Assembly (NCBI GenBank): GCA_000697475.1
Contig: JNEU01001166.1
Location: 122,089-186,088 of the forward strand
Length of the DNA: 64,000 nucleotides
Reading direction: 5' to 3'
Origin: Lichtheimia corymbifera B2541
Taxonomy: Eukaryota; Mucoromycota; Mucoromycetes; Mucorales; Lichtheimiaceae
In this document: positions 23,142 through 35,164 of the stretch, piece after piece
Layout: each line of letters opens with the position of its first letter
Numbering within the stretch: the stretch's first letter is position 1
The notes under the pieces: generated by a model
Told to the model about the DNA's origin: nothing
The model's database searches: none
The model's input: only the letters and a program-made list of their open reading frames with translations
Program-made: the position numbers and the translations under genes

Positions 23142-24594
23142 ATGACAAAAGAGACTTTGGAGTGTGTCAGACACAGTCACCATGTTCCTGGAGAAATCCA
23201 AAAAAGGGTTTAAATCCTGCTACTACTGCTGCTTCTTTTCGTAAAAAGCATGACAAAAGGTATGCAACCCCCACACTCAAGAGCCCATTGTCCTCCCATG
23301 ACAGTAATGCGAACCTACTCATACTCTTAGCATTCCAGATATTGCAGCAGCAGCACCAACACAATCGACCGCCAACTCCAAACTCGACGATCAGTCGTTA
23401 TACAACCGCTTTCGAGGATTCGCTGCTGGTGTTGCTTCCGGCATAACCAAACTTGCTGTGGGCCATCCTTTCGGTAAAAACGTAACCAAAGTGATATGCT
23501 TAAAGGCGTTTTGTATTAATGAATGAATGGTATATCAGATACGGTCAAGGTGCGTCTACAGACATCGGGCAAAGCGGATTTCAAAGGACCTTTGGATTGT
23601 TTGAAGAAAACCATACAAAAGGAAGGATTTCGAGCGTTATACAAGGGTGCAACACCACCTCTTGTAGGATGGATGTTTATGGATAGCATCATGTAAGTGA
23701 GGGATGGATAAAGTATATGTATATGCCATGAAGCTAATCTGTGACTCTAGGCTCGGCACACTACACAATGCACGATTAATTCAACAATCATGGAATGGCG
23801 ATAAACCCCTTACTGTATTCCAGCATGGCCTTGCAGGTTTGGCGGGTGGTTTAACAGTATCGTTCGTGGCGACCCCTGTGGAACAAATCAAAGCTCGTCT
23901 CCAGGTACAATATGATGCAGCAACCAAAGTATATACAGGCCCTATCAACTGTGCCACTCAATTGGTAAGTAGGAGGATGAGGTTGAGGATGATGATAATG
24001 AACTGAGACAAATGCTACATAGGTGCGTAACAATGGTATTACAGCATTGTGGACTGGATTACTACCCACGATGGCATTTCGAAGCTGGTTCTTTGTCTTT
24101 TGGGCTTCTTATGATGTAAGTGGAAGGAGGATAGAGATAATGATGGACCATTGTTAATCTTTATGGATCATGATAGGTGTTTACCCGTGAATTGAAAAAG
24201 TATAATCTATCGGATGGATCTGTTACTTTTATTGCTGGTGGTCTGAGCGCAACAGCATTTTGGTTGGGTGCTTTTCCTTCTGGTAAGTTGGATTTGGTGT
24301 TTTAGTGTCACGCATGAATTGCTCATCTCGCATGATAGACTCTATCAAGAATCGATACATGACACAGCCTGATGTACATCCCAAAAGATTCCCTTCGCCA
24401 TGGTCAGTGGCACAATACATTTATCGAAATGATGGTTTGCGTGGCTTTTATCGAGGTGAGTGGTAATAACAGCAGGAAGACACGTTTATATATTGAATCA
24501 TATTATAGGATTCCTCCCATCCTTTTTACGAGCTTTCCCTACGAATGCATCAGCCGTGTTCATGTTTGAGACAGTGATGAAATTACTAGCATAA
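23142..24594 (+). CDS. Mitochondrial carrier family (SLC25) transporter
   Basis: Eight exons are proposed: 23142-23161, 23331-23473, 23539-23692, 23751-23964, 24023-24115, 24177-24282, 24339-24455, 24509-24594, giving 310 aa. The three tandem repeats carry the carrier signatures 'PFDTVKVRLQ', 'PVEQIKARLQ' and 'PSDSIKNRYM', each followed by the [ED]Gxxxx[YWF] element ('EGFRALYKG', 'NGITALWTG', 'DGLRGFYRG'). It belongs to the inner-membrane carriers nearest in feel to the Ymc/Crc/Ort group. The transported solute cannot be told. Exons 2-8 are secure. Exon 1 (six codons plus two bases before a 169-nt intron) is the only frame-compatible ATG found and is uncertain. Confidence 0.82.
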
Positions 24595-24683
24595 TAGACT
24601 ATTAGAACAATAAAAAAGTTTTGGGTCACAATCAAAGCGAGAGAGACAAGGATTTAATTAACAACAACAAATTAGAAAAGAAT

Positions 24684-25970
24684 CTACAGGGTGCGGGACA
24701 CCTGCCAGACGCGGATAAGGTTGTCAGTGTAACCGGAGAAGAGGGTGGAGCCATCAGCGGACCAGGCAATGGAAACACACTCAGGGTCACGGGCCTTGTT
24801 CTTGCCAGCTTGGTTGAATTCAGGGCGAAGTTCATCAACAAGGGACTTGTCTTCAAGATCCCAAACCTTGATGGAAGAAGCAGTAGCAGCAACGAGCCAG
24901 TAGCGGTTAGGAGAGAAGGTAAGGGCGTTAATGACATCACCAGCCTCAAGGGAGTAGAGGTGCTTGGAGTCGTTCAAGTCCCAGAGCATGACAACACCGT
25001 CCTTGCCAGCGGAAGCGCAAAGAGAGCCATCGGGAGAAACGGTGACAGTGTTGACGTAGCCATTGTGGCCAATGAAGTTGGTGCGCAACTTGAGCTTGGT
25101 CAAATCCCAAACCTTGACAATCTTGTCCCAGCCACCAGAAACGATAACAGGGTTAGCAGGGTTGGGAGAGAAACGGACGCAAGAAACCCAGTCAGAGTGA
25201 CCATCTTCGGTAAGTTGGTACTTGCACTCGCCAAGGGTGTTCCACAACTTGATGCTCTTATCACGCGAACCGGAAACGATTTGACGGTTGTCAGCGGAGA
25301 AAGAGACAGAGAGAACATCACCAGTGTGGCCAACGAAACGGCGGGGGGTGGGGCCAGTGTTCAAGTCCCAGAGACGAAGAGTCTTATCCCACGAAGCGGA
25401 AAGAGCGAATTGACCATCAGAGGAGATAGCAAGGTCTTGGACAAAGTGGTTGTGACCCAACAAAGACTTGCGGGGAACACCATAGTTCACCTCGTCGCTA
25501 ATCAATCAATTCACATTTAGTCCCATTATTCTCTCTCTCTCTCTCTCTTTTTTTTTCACTATACACACTTACCGGGTGAGGTGCCAGACAATGACAGACT
25601 TGTCTATTATAGAATAAAATAACATTTAATCCATTGTACCGTCGTTATTGGATAAGAATAATACATACCACGCGAAGCGGACAAGACCATATCAGGAGCT
25701 TCAGAGGTGGTGGCGATGGCGGTGACTATAAACTACGTGTTACAATTGACCTTGTTCTTTGTTCGAGACATTTATAAAGTCGTTGTCGGTTTCATCGAGG
25801 CTTACCCCAGTTGCCATGGCCTACGAGAAAACAAGCGTTGAGGTTAGTATCCATAAATCCATCATCCATCCCACTTCATCTCGTTCATCCACATGTTCAT
25901 CCATGTCATTGATGCATCCATCCATCGTTTATGTACCTTCAAGAGTGCCGCGAAGAGTCAAGGTGTCCAT
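24684..25970 (-). CDS. ASC1: RACK1/Asc1/Cpc2, 40S-bound seven-bladed WD40 protein
   Basis: Five exons: 25937-25970, 25806-25820, 25669-25725, 25573-25603, 24684-25497, giving 316 aa, the canonical RACK1 length. It starts '[23 protein letters not shown]', and seven WD repeats follow, with the RACK1 hallmarks '[11 protein letters not shown]', '[14 protein letters not shown]' and 'VGGWDK'-like blade 5 ('[13 protein letters not shown]'). The protein sits at the head of the 40S ribosomal subunit and scaffolds kinases and ribosome quality control. Codon use in the last exon is strongly biased, as expected for a highly expressed gene. The second exon is only 15 nt and encodes GHGNW. Intron 1 has a perfect TACTAAC branch site. 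Confidence 0.95.
25806..25820 (-). other. 15-nt microexon of RACK1 (GHGNW)
   Basis: The exon is flanked by TCTCGTAG and GTAAGC on the minus strand. It supplies the invariant Gly-His...Trp-Val of WD repeat 1; skipping it would delete five residues in frame. Confidence 0.85.
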
Positions 25971-26846
25971 GTTTTACTGTCTGGATGAAAAGAGGGGGAA
26001 ACGACAAGTGATAGCAGTGAGCCTTAATGAGCCACTTCCGCTGAGTGCCCGTGACTTACTTGATTATCCCGCCACCCAGCTAGCATTTTCGATCCCACTA
26101 CCACCTACAAGGCTCTACGCACACACATACATCTATTTTGATTACGAATGATGACTATGCATTCATGTTGACCATAATATAGCCATATTATTCTCGAAAT
26201 TAAGCCATATGGGGATATACTATAATCCGCAATCGATATAAAGCAGTATTGTTGTTGCCTTGAAGCAATCATAATGCCTTCTTGCGTATATGTCATCATC
26301 ATTATCAGAGTGGCGTACAATGATACTGTGATTAAGGGGGTGTGGATCGCAAATGATGAACCAACAACAAATATTTCTCCGATCCAAAGAGTGAGCAGTA
26401 GTAAACGGAATAGGTCCCAGTGGGATATAAGCTTATATGCATATCAACAAGCATTGTGCATTGTTTGTGTATGTAATGCCCTCAAAGCCCGATGGGGAGT
26501 TGAGTTGAGTAAAAACTGTGGTCGTACAAAGATGAGCGATTTGCATAAAGGTACGCCGTCGTCTTTGATGAAATAATATAGTCTCATTGTAGTGGAACGG
26601 CAATGTTTATAAATGGATAGTGTCATTTATCAATGGTATTACAATAAATGTACGTCATTGTGCAATGGGATGACTGTGATGTGTAGTTGGGTGCGTGATT
26701 ATGTGTGTAAGAGTGGAGAGTGTAATAACAACACCGACTTTTTGAGAAAAGGGAATGTTTGGTGGCAGATCAATTGAAACGCACCGAGGCTCTTTTTTTT
26801 CATCACTTTTTTCACTCCTTTCTTTTACGCAACAACAACCATCATC
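25971..26846. other. Divergent promoter region, RACK1 and RING-CH gene
   Basis: AT-rich spacer of 876 bp with no supported exon. A CT/TC-rich pre-ATG tract lies at about 26790-26840 for the plus-strand gene. Confidence 0.45.
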
Positions 26847-27892
26847 ATGACAACACCACGCATGAGTGGTAATAAACTCATGGGTCAACATGCCTTTTCC
26901 TCTCGTCAACGACACTTGTTGCTTCGTCCGCAGCAAACCAACGCCAGCTCGTTTTTCAGTTCAAGCATGGGTTATCATGCAAACCTGAGTCGACACCTCC
27001 CAGACCAAGAACCCATCATGACCCCCTCGCCTTTAAGACGCCAGAACGCTTTTCTTCAAGAGGACCGCTCCAACATGTCCAATGACAAGGCCAACTTTTC
27101 CATCCCAAGTTCAACTAGCAATGACGACTTGGCCCATTCCAATGTCTCATCCCCCATGTCTTCCCAACTTGAAAGCGAAGACCCAAAGTGTAGAATATGC
27201 TTTGGAGAATCAGAAGAAGGTGGTGCAGCCTTTATCGTTCCTTGTAAATGCAATGGCAGCATGTATGTATACAATATCATTGTCGTCATCCCTTGATAGG
27301 GGGTCTAACATGTTACTACCATTATAGAAGATATGTCCATGATATATGTCTCAAAGACTGGATGTCTAGCAAGACCTTACCTCGACGATGTAGCACGTGT
27401 ATGGAACCATTCAGCTTTTATCCACCCACATTACAAAGTAAGTAGTAGTAGTAGGGAGCATGAATCCATAGGAGAGATCCAAAAGAGCGGAATTCCTTTG
27501 ACTCATACTTGGACATGATAGACCCTGTACATTCGAGGAGAAGACCTATCCTGCGTACCGTGCTCGTTATTGCATTGACCACGTTTATCATGGAAACCTA
27601 TCGATGCACCGAATTACAAAAGATTCCCGGCTCCGAACTTGACGATCAAGATACCTCTCATCCCACCCTTGGAAAACCAGATTACATTTGGCTACCGGTA
27701 AAAGTGTATCATGCTATGCAGCAACGACAACCACTGACATGCCTTTTAATCTAGATTGTGCAACATAAATGCTGGCGTGAGAGTTTACTTGCAACCGTAT
27801 TGAATTATACATTCCATTCACCCATCATTTTATGCATTCTTACCTTTATCCTATTTTATCGCATTTCAATGTCTCTCAAATCAACTCCATGA
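26847..27892 (+). CDS. RING-CH (MARCH-type) membrane ubiquitin ligase
   Basis: Four exons: 26847-27262, 27328-27437, 27522-27697, 27755-27892, giving 279 aa. The RING-CH core reads 'CRICFGESEEGGAAFIVPCKCNGS', 'RYVHDICLKDWMSSK' and 'RRCSTCMEPF': the C4HC3 arrangement with His in the fourth position and Trp after it, typical of RINGv domains. Two hydrophobic helices follow, at about residues 183-200 and 255-272, with a basic end. A disordered Ser-rich N-terminus of about 110 residues precedes the domain. Such proteins ubiquitinate membrane cargo in the ER or endosome. Confidence 0.88.
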
Positions 27893-28286
27893 ATATCAAA
27901 AACCAGCTTCACACATACGTACAACGAATGGATATATCATCATATATATATATACACGGCGCCGTCCGTGCATGGGGCATATAAGAAGAAAAGGCAGAGG
28001 TCTTATTGGTACACACCCAAAAGTGCGCACACATCCACGCAATGGCTGCTGCTGCTACTACGACTCCTATTTAGCTTTTTTCGTCCATCCATAAGCTCCT
28101 ATTGATACAATAAAGATTTGTACTTGTGCCACGCACTTGCCATATGTTAATATGATCCAGGGTTTCTCTTTGCTGTGTGCATTCATCATCATCATCATTC
28201 CCCCTTTCTCCTTTTTCAACCATCTCGAGCGAGGTCATGATCATATAAAAAGAGAGAGACACCGCGAGATGATATTCTGTCAAACC
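27893..28286. other. Intergenic region with TATA-like box at 28244-28250
   Basis: TATAAAA lies 43 bp before the ATG at 28287. An alternating TATATATA tract is at about 27940-27955. No gene seen. Confidence 0.45.
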
Positions 28287-28808
28287 ATGTCAGCCTCTGC
28301 TCAAGCGTTTAACAAGAAGCCATTTTTGGGTCATTTATTTCGTACAAAGACCAAGCACATGCACTCTTCTTCTCTAAGCACAACACGCGACTGTTGGACT
28401 CATTGTCATGATCCCTATGAACCACCCACAAGTCTCAAGGCACGTCAAGAGACCTTGGACAAATTGTGTGGCATCACTCCATCCACATCCACTTCTACAC
28501 CACGTCGACCAGCAGCACCACGCGTAGTACCAACAACAACAACATCAACACCCTCCTTGCGAAAATGTGCCTCATCTCATAATCTACGACGAGCAGCAGC
28601 AGCAGCAGCAGCAACCCCTCGCCATCATCGTCCTCATTATCCTTCCAACACGGATGATGATAACATGCCTCTTGCTATGATGGTGATGAAACCTTCCACA
28701 AGTACCTCAAGGATCAGGAGGAAACAACCACCTGTGGTGGATGATGATAATATCCCCATTGCTCTCGCACGGAGGAGGTTGCAACAACCAGCAGCAGCAT
28801 GTTATTAG
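28287..28808 (+). CDS. Hypothetical low-complexity protein with DDDN(M/I)P(L/I)A motifs
   Basis: Single exon of 173 aa. The ATG at 28287 is in an AACCATG context; an in-frame ATG at 28269 is possible. Most of the chain is disordered (Pro, Thr, Ser and a seven-alanine run). A compact conserved-looking segment 'CWTHCHDPYEPPTSLKARQETLDKL' lies at about residues 35-60. Two copies of a short acidic motif, 'DDDNMPLAMM' and 'DDDNIPIALA', lie near the C-terminus, each following a Thr/Pro- or Arg/Lys-rich patch. I do not recognise the family. The duplicated motif suggests a protein-binding peptide. Confidence 0.6.
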   Translation: MSASAQAFNKKPFLGHLFRTKTKHMHSSSLSTTRDCWTHCHDPYEPPTSLKARQETLDKLCGITPSTSTSTPRRPAAPRVVPTTTTSTPSLRKCASSHNLRRAAAAAAATPRHHRPHYPSNTDDDNMPLAMMVMKPSTSTSRIRRKQPPVVDDDNIPIALARRRLQQPAAACY

Positions 28809-30147
28809 AACTATTGTGAAATAAAAATTATTTAATCATTTTAATGAAACTCTTTGTGTAAGGTGGACAGTGCACGAAAATATGCACATGTCAGTGGATG
28901 TGGTGGGTTGGGGAAATGATTGGTTCAGGAATGTAAAAAGGTCCAAGGGAGAGGAGAGCATATGCAAGTAAATAGGGATGAGCGCTTATACTAATGTGAC
29001 CCTATCCCTTGGATATTCTCATTGTCTCTCTCTCTCTCTCTCTCTCTTTATCGTGGTTTCGGCGTTCAATCCAAAAAAAGAGGTCAAGACACGAGAAATT
29101 GAAAGGCCCGCATCATCATTTGTTGGGTGGCCCATGCGTTATGGATCCAAAAGATCATCATTCTACATTGGCGCGTCTTTTACTACTACTACGATTCCAC
29201 TTTTCAACATGGGTAATGGATCTTCATGCCATGCACAGACACAAAATAGCAACATTTTTAAGACAACGAAACTGAGGAGGTGATATGAATGTTTTGTGTG
29301 TGTGCACAGAGCTTGACGATGAGTTGTGCCCTTGGATGCAAGCTTGTTTTCTTTTTTGTATATGGTTATAACCATATCTCATAAACCAAAAGGTTGAATG
29401 GAATCTGAAAAGGAGAAATCTTATGTGTGTATGTACACTCCTCCTCCTCCTCCTCACCCTCCCCCAGTTGACTATAACATGCGACAAGTTCTACTTGCAT
29501 TTGCCCTTTTTTTACGCCATACATGATATTATCTCCTTACGAGATAGCCAAAAAGAGATGATTGTACATATCAAATCTGCCACACCTTTATATGTCAAGT
29601 ATCAGCAACAACAGCACATGGGATGTATCATCGCCCTAGTATGCATGATTGTGTAACATTTTGTCTCGTGGGATCCTTTTCCAAACCCATTGTCTACCAT
29701 AATATGACATTTATCTTTCTTGTCAAGCTACTTTCTTTTTCTGTAGAGGGTTGCTGTGATAGGCAGCTACAGTGAAATTGACCTTTATGGCGAATGAACA
29801 TGTATGACCGTTTGCTGTGGGCCTAGTCAACTTGAGTGGGTATATACCGAAAGGACAGTTGACCCTGAAGAAGGCGACCATGGATGATAGTAATACCAAG
29901 AGCTGCAGCAGCTATCTTTATTGGATGAGGATATGAATGTAATCTTACTACTACTAGCGACAAGCAAGAATAAAAATAAGCGGCTCAGATGTTGATAGGG
30001 AATCAAGCCATTGGGCGGGTCCAATCTGTGGGATAGAAAATTTAAAGGTAAGCGCTCAAGCTCATGATTCTAAGTGACTGACTTGGCGTAAATAGCCCAA
30101 GCCATAATTTCTTTTTGCGTACACTCTCTTTATCGATCACCCTGCCA
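28809..30147. other. Intergenic region, no gene seen
   Basis: It holds a (CT)n run at about 29022-29048 and CTCCTCCTC repeats at about 29440-29455. Several short open frames lack splice partners or recognisable content. Confidence 0.45.
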
Positions 30148-31337
30148 ATGCGACCCATTTTACTCCAAGGACATACACGTTCGCTCACCCAGATCAAATA
30201 CAATCGTGAGGGCGATTTGCTCTTTTCTGTTTCCAAAGACAAGATTGTCAATGTTTGGTACTCGCACAATGGTGAACGTCTCGGCACCTACAATGGCCAT
30301 GTCGGTAGTGTTTGGACCGTCGATGTCAACTGTATGTTTCTCTCTGTCTATCCTCGATAAACAAGACGATGCTAACGATGACGATATATGAATAGCAACG
30401 ACAACCATGTTGGTCACGGGATCAGCCGATAACACAGCTAGACTTTGGGATGTGCAAACAGGCCGTTGCCTGAAGACCTGGGAGTTCAAGACAGCCGTCA
30501 AGCGAGTCGAATTCAGCGAAGATGATACCATGATCTTGTGTGTTACTGAAGAACGAATGGGTTATTCCGGCACTATCACAGTTTTGCCAATCAACACCAA
30601 CATTAATGGCGAACGTGAGTAAAGAAAAGTGGATCTCTGTATGTATGTGGAAATAGGCTCATTCTTTGTATGATAGAATCCAATGAACCTTTAGCTCAAA
30701 TTGTCAATGATGGAGCCAAGGCTGTTGTAGCATCATGGGGTTACTTGAACAAATATATTGTCAGTGGCCATGTGGATGGCTCTGTCTGCCAATGGAACTG
30801 GAAGGTAACGTATGAGGAAAAGAGAAGAGTACATGGAATGCTAATAAGGGGAATGGACGGTTTTTTCTTTTTCTTTAGTCCAATGAAAAGCTCAACTCGA
30901 TCCAACCACACGAAGATGTTATTGCCGATATGCAAATGAGCAGTGATCGCACCTATTTCATCACCTCTTCCAAGGATAAGACCGCAAAGATTTTCGATTC
31001 CAACAGCTTGCAACACCTCAAGACTTTCACCACGGATGCACCTCTCAACTCTGCTTCCATCACACCCAAATATCAAGAATTCGTCATTGTTGGTGGTGGT
31101 CAAGATGCCATGAACGTCACTACGACATCTGCTAGAGCTGGTAAATTCGAATGCCGGTTCTTCCACAAGATCCTTGAAGAAGAAGTGGGTCGAGTGCGTG
31201 GTCATTTCGGTCCTATCAACACAATCGCTGTTCATCCCGATGGCAAGAGCTATTCAAGTGGTGGTGAAGATGGTTACGTTCGTGTACATCACTTTGATCC
31301 CGATTATTTCAAGTTCAAGCTCGAAGCACAGGCATAA
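30148..31337 (+). CDS. TIF34: Translation initiation factor eIF3 subunit i (TIF34)
   Basis: Four exons: 30148-30331, 30396-30614, 30677-30804, 30879-31337, giving 329 aa. It begins '[19 protein letters not shown]', the near-invariant start of eIF3i. WD repeats follow with '[10 protein letters not shown]', '[13 protein letters not shown]' and '[15 protein letters not shown]', and the C-terminus '[13 protein letters not shown]' is the family's eIF3b/g contact end. Role: WD40 subunit of the eIF3 complex on the 40S ribosome. The start codon context is CCAATGC. Confidence 0.94.
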
Positions 31338-31565
31338 TTTTTTTTCAAGTCAAACAAAGAACCCAATTCTATATTTCATGAAGTGCGCGCGCGTGTAGGG
31401 GTGGTAGTGGTGGAAATAAGTAGTATAGGCGCGAGCGAGAGAAAACACGCACGCTAAAAATGTAAATGCATGTCTTGTTACTAATATAATGCAAAAGAAA
31501 AAAAAACATATTATCATATGCACAAGAGATAAAATGAAAGTGAGAGGGTGTGTGGGACGGATTGG

Positions 31566-33359
31566 CTATAATGTGCTCCCACTTAGGATGGGAAGGAACT
31601 AAAAAGAGAGAGAGAGCGAGATGATGAGTGAGACAAAAGAAACATAAGGTAATCCTCGTCTACTTACATTGCCAACGACGACACTTGGCAAGTCAAATAT
31701 ATCACGTTTGATGGTGAAACAGAAACTACATGGCACCGGCCTATACGTGGGACTCATGAGAATGACTGACATGTAAACCGAGGATTCCGTATCACTGAAA
31801 GCGTGTTCTCCATATTTCTCCCAATATTCAATCACGGAACCATTATCCATAAGCTATATAAATCAATGCATATAAGTATTGATGCGTTGTTTTCGCTTTG
31901 TTTTTGAAGCTTACCTCGTAAATGAACGTCTTTTTGTCTAGTAAGGCTTCTTTACTCCATTGAGTCAGCAATGAAAACTCCTTGCCCACGAGTACAATCT
32001 CGCCTGTCCTCCGCCAAACCGCTGTGGGTGTACCTGAAAAGCTAATAAGCTTTTCATATTCCTGTTTTCCTTGTTGAGTACGTTGATGATGTGCCGCATG
32101 TAAAAAGAACCTTACCATCAATGTGCGTTGTACACATTTTTCCATATAAATCAAATCTTCCTCTGTTAGGCTGACCATGGTGGAAATAAAAGAAGGCCGA
32201 AACATGGCCAGTGCACGAGATATCCGCATTAATTCATCTTGTCCCATCCTAGTACATACACGCATTGTGAGATATTATTATCCCCTCCCCTCCCAAAAAT
32301 TGTCATGCCGATACCTTCGACGCACATGCTGGAATAAATAATGATATCCTTCTGCATAATTGAATGGTGCTTTGATGCGAGTATATGTTTCCTCGGGTGT
32401 GCTTCCAACTCCTTTTCGACGTTTGATGGTTTTGTTTTTAGCGAGTTGATCCAATGGAGATGCTGCTGTTGGGTGGGTCACTCGTGGTGATGCGGTATCA
32501 GAGGATGCAGATGCCATACTGGGTGAGTTATTGCCACGCATCATGACCATATCACTTGTGTTGGAATCAAATGTATGGCCTAGATAGGATATAGCTGATT
32601 GGGGTTGTTGTTGTGGTTGTTGCTGATCAAGCACGCCGTTGAGTTGCAACATGTTGGATAAAACACCGTATTCAAGATTGGCCGATTCGGACCCAAATCC
32701 ATAGTCGTTCCCAATATTGATCAGCTGGGGATCAAATCCTCCTATAGACCATACACACACACACACAACACAGACAATCTATTAGTCCCATCAATGACAA
32801 ACATAGAGTATGCGTATATATATATTACCTGGATTGAATCGGTGTTGATCAAAGGATGCCGATAATGATTGTGGTTCGGAAGGTGTCGATGCTGCTGGAG
32901 AAGCACTTTTGCTGTATTCATCATCCTGAAGATACTTTGCTCGTTTCCTTGTGCCGTCAGTGCATGTGCTTTCTAAACCTCGTTTGATACATCGTTGACA
33001 GGGTCGAGCTATATGAAACAGTAAACGTTAGTTACCGGGAAAAAAGTAGTACGCTTTCTTGGCTTACAATCATCGCAAGTCAAATGTGCCTTGAATCCAA
33101 ACAAGGGATCAGGGAGTGTCCAATGTCAGTAAAGAAAAAAAAATAAAGTGGAATGCGTATTTCAAGGTACCTTTTGGCAGTGGGAGCATGCTCTTGTAGC
33201 TTTTTTCCTTCGTGGTTTGGTTGTAGTCTGGTCTTGGTTCATATTTGCTGGTATAACCACCTCGACAACGGTTGTTCTGGTCAGGCTAAATGACTCACCT
33301 GGGATTGAATTCCATGGGCAGCAGCAGCAAAGATCTCCATGATCTGCAGGATTCATCAT
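31566..33359 (-). CDS. ERT1/AcuK-like Zn2Cys6 regulator with PAS-like domain, copy 2
   Basis: Eight exons: 33171-33359, 33068-33089, 32829-33008, 32315-32741, 32116-32248, 31915-32061, 31668-31853, 31566-31598, giving 438 aa. The zinc cluster is at Cys58, 61, 68, 74, 77 and 86. The PAS-like C-terminal half matches copy 1 with the same exon borders and lengths (22, 133, 147 and 186 nt). It is shorter in the linker and has a five-residue C-terminal extension (GSTL region). Within exon 1 a 51-nt GTGAGT...CCAG segment (33241-33308 area) could be spliced in frame, so the N-terminus may exist in two forms. In Aspergillus the related AcuK and AcuM act as a pair; these two copies could do likewise, which is inference. 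Confidence 0.85.
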
Positions 33360-33979
33360 TTGTTGTCATCTTGCTCTGTAAACAACCCCTCCCACTGAAG
33401 GAAATGCTTTACGAAATAGAGATAAAATTACATAGCTTGAATTAAAGTGCAATATGCCAATCATATTAAAGTTATCTACTTTTAGTTGGACACTTTATAT
33501 ATAAATGTTGGTGCATGTCGCATCCATTAGACCTAAATAGGCGCACGGACATCCATCACCTGCTTCCGAACTAATCACATCCTTGGGTTCCAAGCAGTAT
33601 TTTCTCTCATCGCTTATAGCATCTACCCATCTTATCCCAATGCAGCCCAGTTCTATCGGTCCCCTTGCATAAAGTTAGCACCACTCACCCACCTTGATCA
33701 AAGTAAATGATGATTGATTATGCATGTAATGATGTCATGAATGACCAAGTCATCTCCCAAGCACAATATAAACACACGTTGATACAAGCACTAAATGCTA
33801 GTAGTATATCCAATGCACACTGCTGAATGTATCACAATCACTCCATTGGGTTGTACATGTATTCGTACAACAGTGCACACACATAATAGATGGGGTTGTA
33901 AACAGGATATATCTCTATTCTGTCTTTGAAGAGGGGTAGTTCCACACAATATACAAGATGGGGGGAGGGAGGAAAAGAT
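33360..33979. other. Intergenic region, no gene seen
   Basis: Upstream of ERT1-like copy 2 and downstream of APRT. AT-rich, nothing recognised. Confidence 0.45.
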
Positions 33980-34706
33980 TTACAGCTGAATCAAAGAGTA
34001 GACAGGGGCATCGAGCTTCTTGGTGCCATTCAAAAAGGCAAGTTCCATAACAAAAACATACTCGACAGTGATGGCTTCGGATTTCTTGACAAGTTCACCA
34101 GCGGCACCAGCAGAACCACCAGTAGCAATCAAATCATCAATGATAATGACACGAGCACCAGGCTTGATAGAACCCTTTTGCATTTCAAAGATATCCTACA
34201 ATACATACTCCATATATCAGCTCACTGATATATACACGTATATCCATATCGTTATCTACCTCTCCATATTCCTTTTCATAGACAGCGGATACGCACTCGC
34301 CAGGAAGCTTTCCTTGCTTACGCACAGGAACAAAGGCAGCACCAAGACGCATGGCAACCAAAGGGCCGAGCAAGAAACCACGAGCATCAAGACCTTATCA
34401 TACCATAGCCATTTAGCATTATCACTCCTTGAGTAGTCTTCCCTAATCATCATCACTTACCAACAACGGCGTCAATCTTTTCTTCATAGGTCGAGTTGAT
34501 ATGGTGGACAATGTTGCTAATCAATGCCTCGACAGCAGTGGGATCTTGGAAGACAGGGAAGAGATCCTTAAAGACAATGCCCTGTGCAAGATATAAAGTA
34601 AGCTCCCGTATCCAGGACACCAATGTACTAGGCCATTTACCTTCTTGGGGAAGTCATTATGGGTACCAAGGAGGTTCTTGATGCGCTCAATGTCGTGGTT
34701 GGTCAT
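33980..34706 (-). CDS. APT1: Adenine phosphoribosyltransferase
   Basis: Four exons: 34641-34706, 34461-34581, 34260-34393, 33980-34195, giving 178 aa. It has '[14 protein letters not shown]', the '[11 protein letters not shown]' strand, '[11 protein letters not shown]' and the PRPP-binding loop '[14 protein letters not shown]', all in the positions of type I APRT. The reaction is adenine + PRPP to AMP + PPi, the purine salvage step in the cytosol. Confidence 0.95.
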
Positions 34707-35164
34707 TAGTAGAGAGTGAAGAGAGAAAAGAAAAAGGGTGTCGAGAGATAAGGTGGAGGGAGATGATGGGTGGGTGCCTCTTATCTAGTGGCTTGTCGGT
34801 CAGCAAAACCTAACCCGATTCTTCGAATGCATGCATAAAATTGAACACAAACGCTGCACACATTGAGCAAATTCTTCTTGTTTAAGAGTTTAGGTTCATC
34901 CTACTTGTTTCGCAAGATGTCATGTTAGATATCAACCTCCTAGCAACACTATTTGACACTTATCCATTCCAATGACAATTAACAGAGTTGTCATAGCAAC
35001 GGGCCGATAAATCCCAGGAACCATCGTAACACGGAGATGCTTCGAGTAGCAGCTACTGCCCATATTCCCCCACTCTAGTAACAATACCCGATACACGAAA
35101 CTAATATGTACATCCAGAAACGCTTATATTTTGTTACTCTAGCAAATATATGTATACATGTATA
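34707..35164. other. Intergenic region, no gene seen
   Basis: Between the APRT start and the TAP42 3' end, AT-rich. No feature recognised. Confidence 0.45.

Noticed and set aside
24621..25520. 299-codon plus-strand open frame opposite RACK1
   Set aside because: It is the antisense shadow of the codon-biased RACK1 last exon; biased codons deplete stops on the other strand.
25498..25936. snoRNA in a RACK1 intron, as for snR24 in yeast ASC1
   Set aside because: The introns are short and I found no C box (RTGATGA) paired with a downstream D box (CTGA) and terminal stem. Intron 1 has only TGATG-like repeats without a D box.
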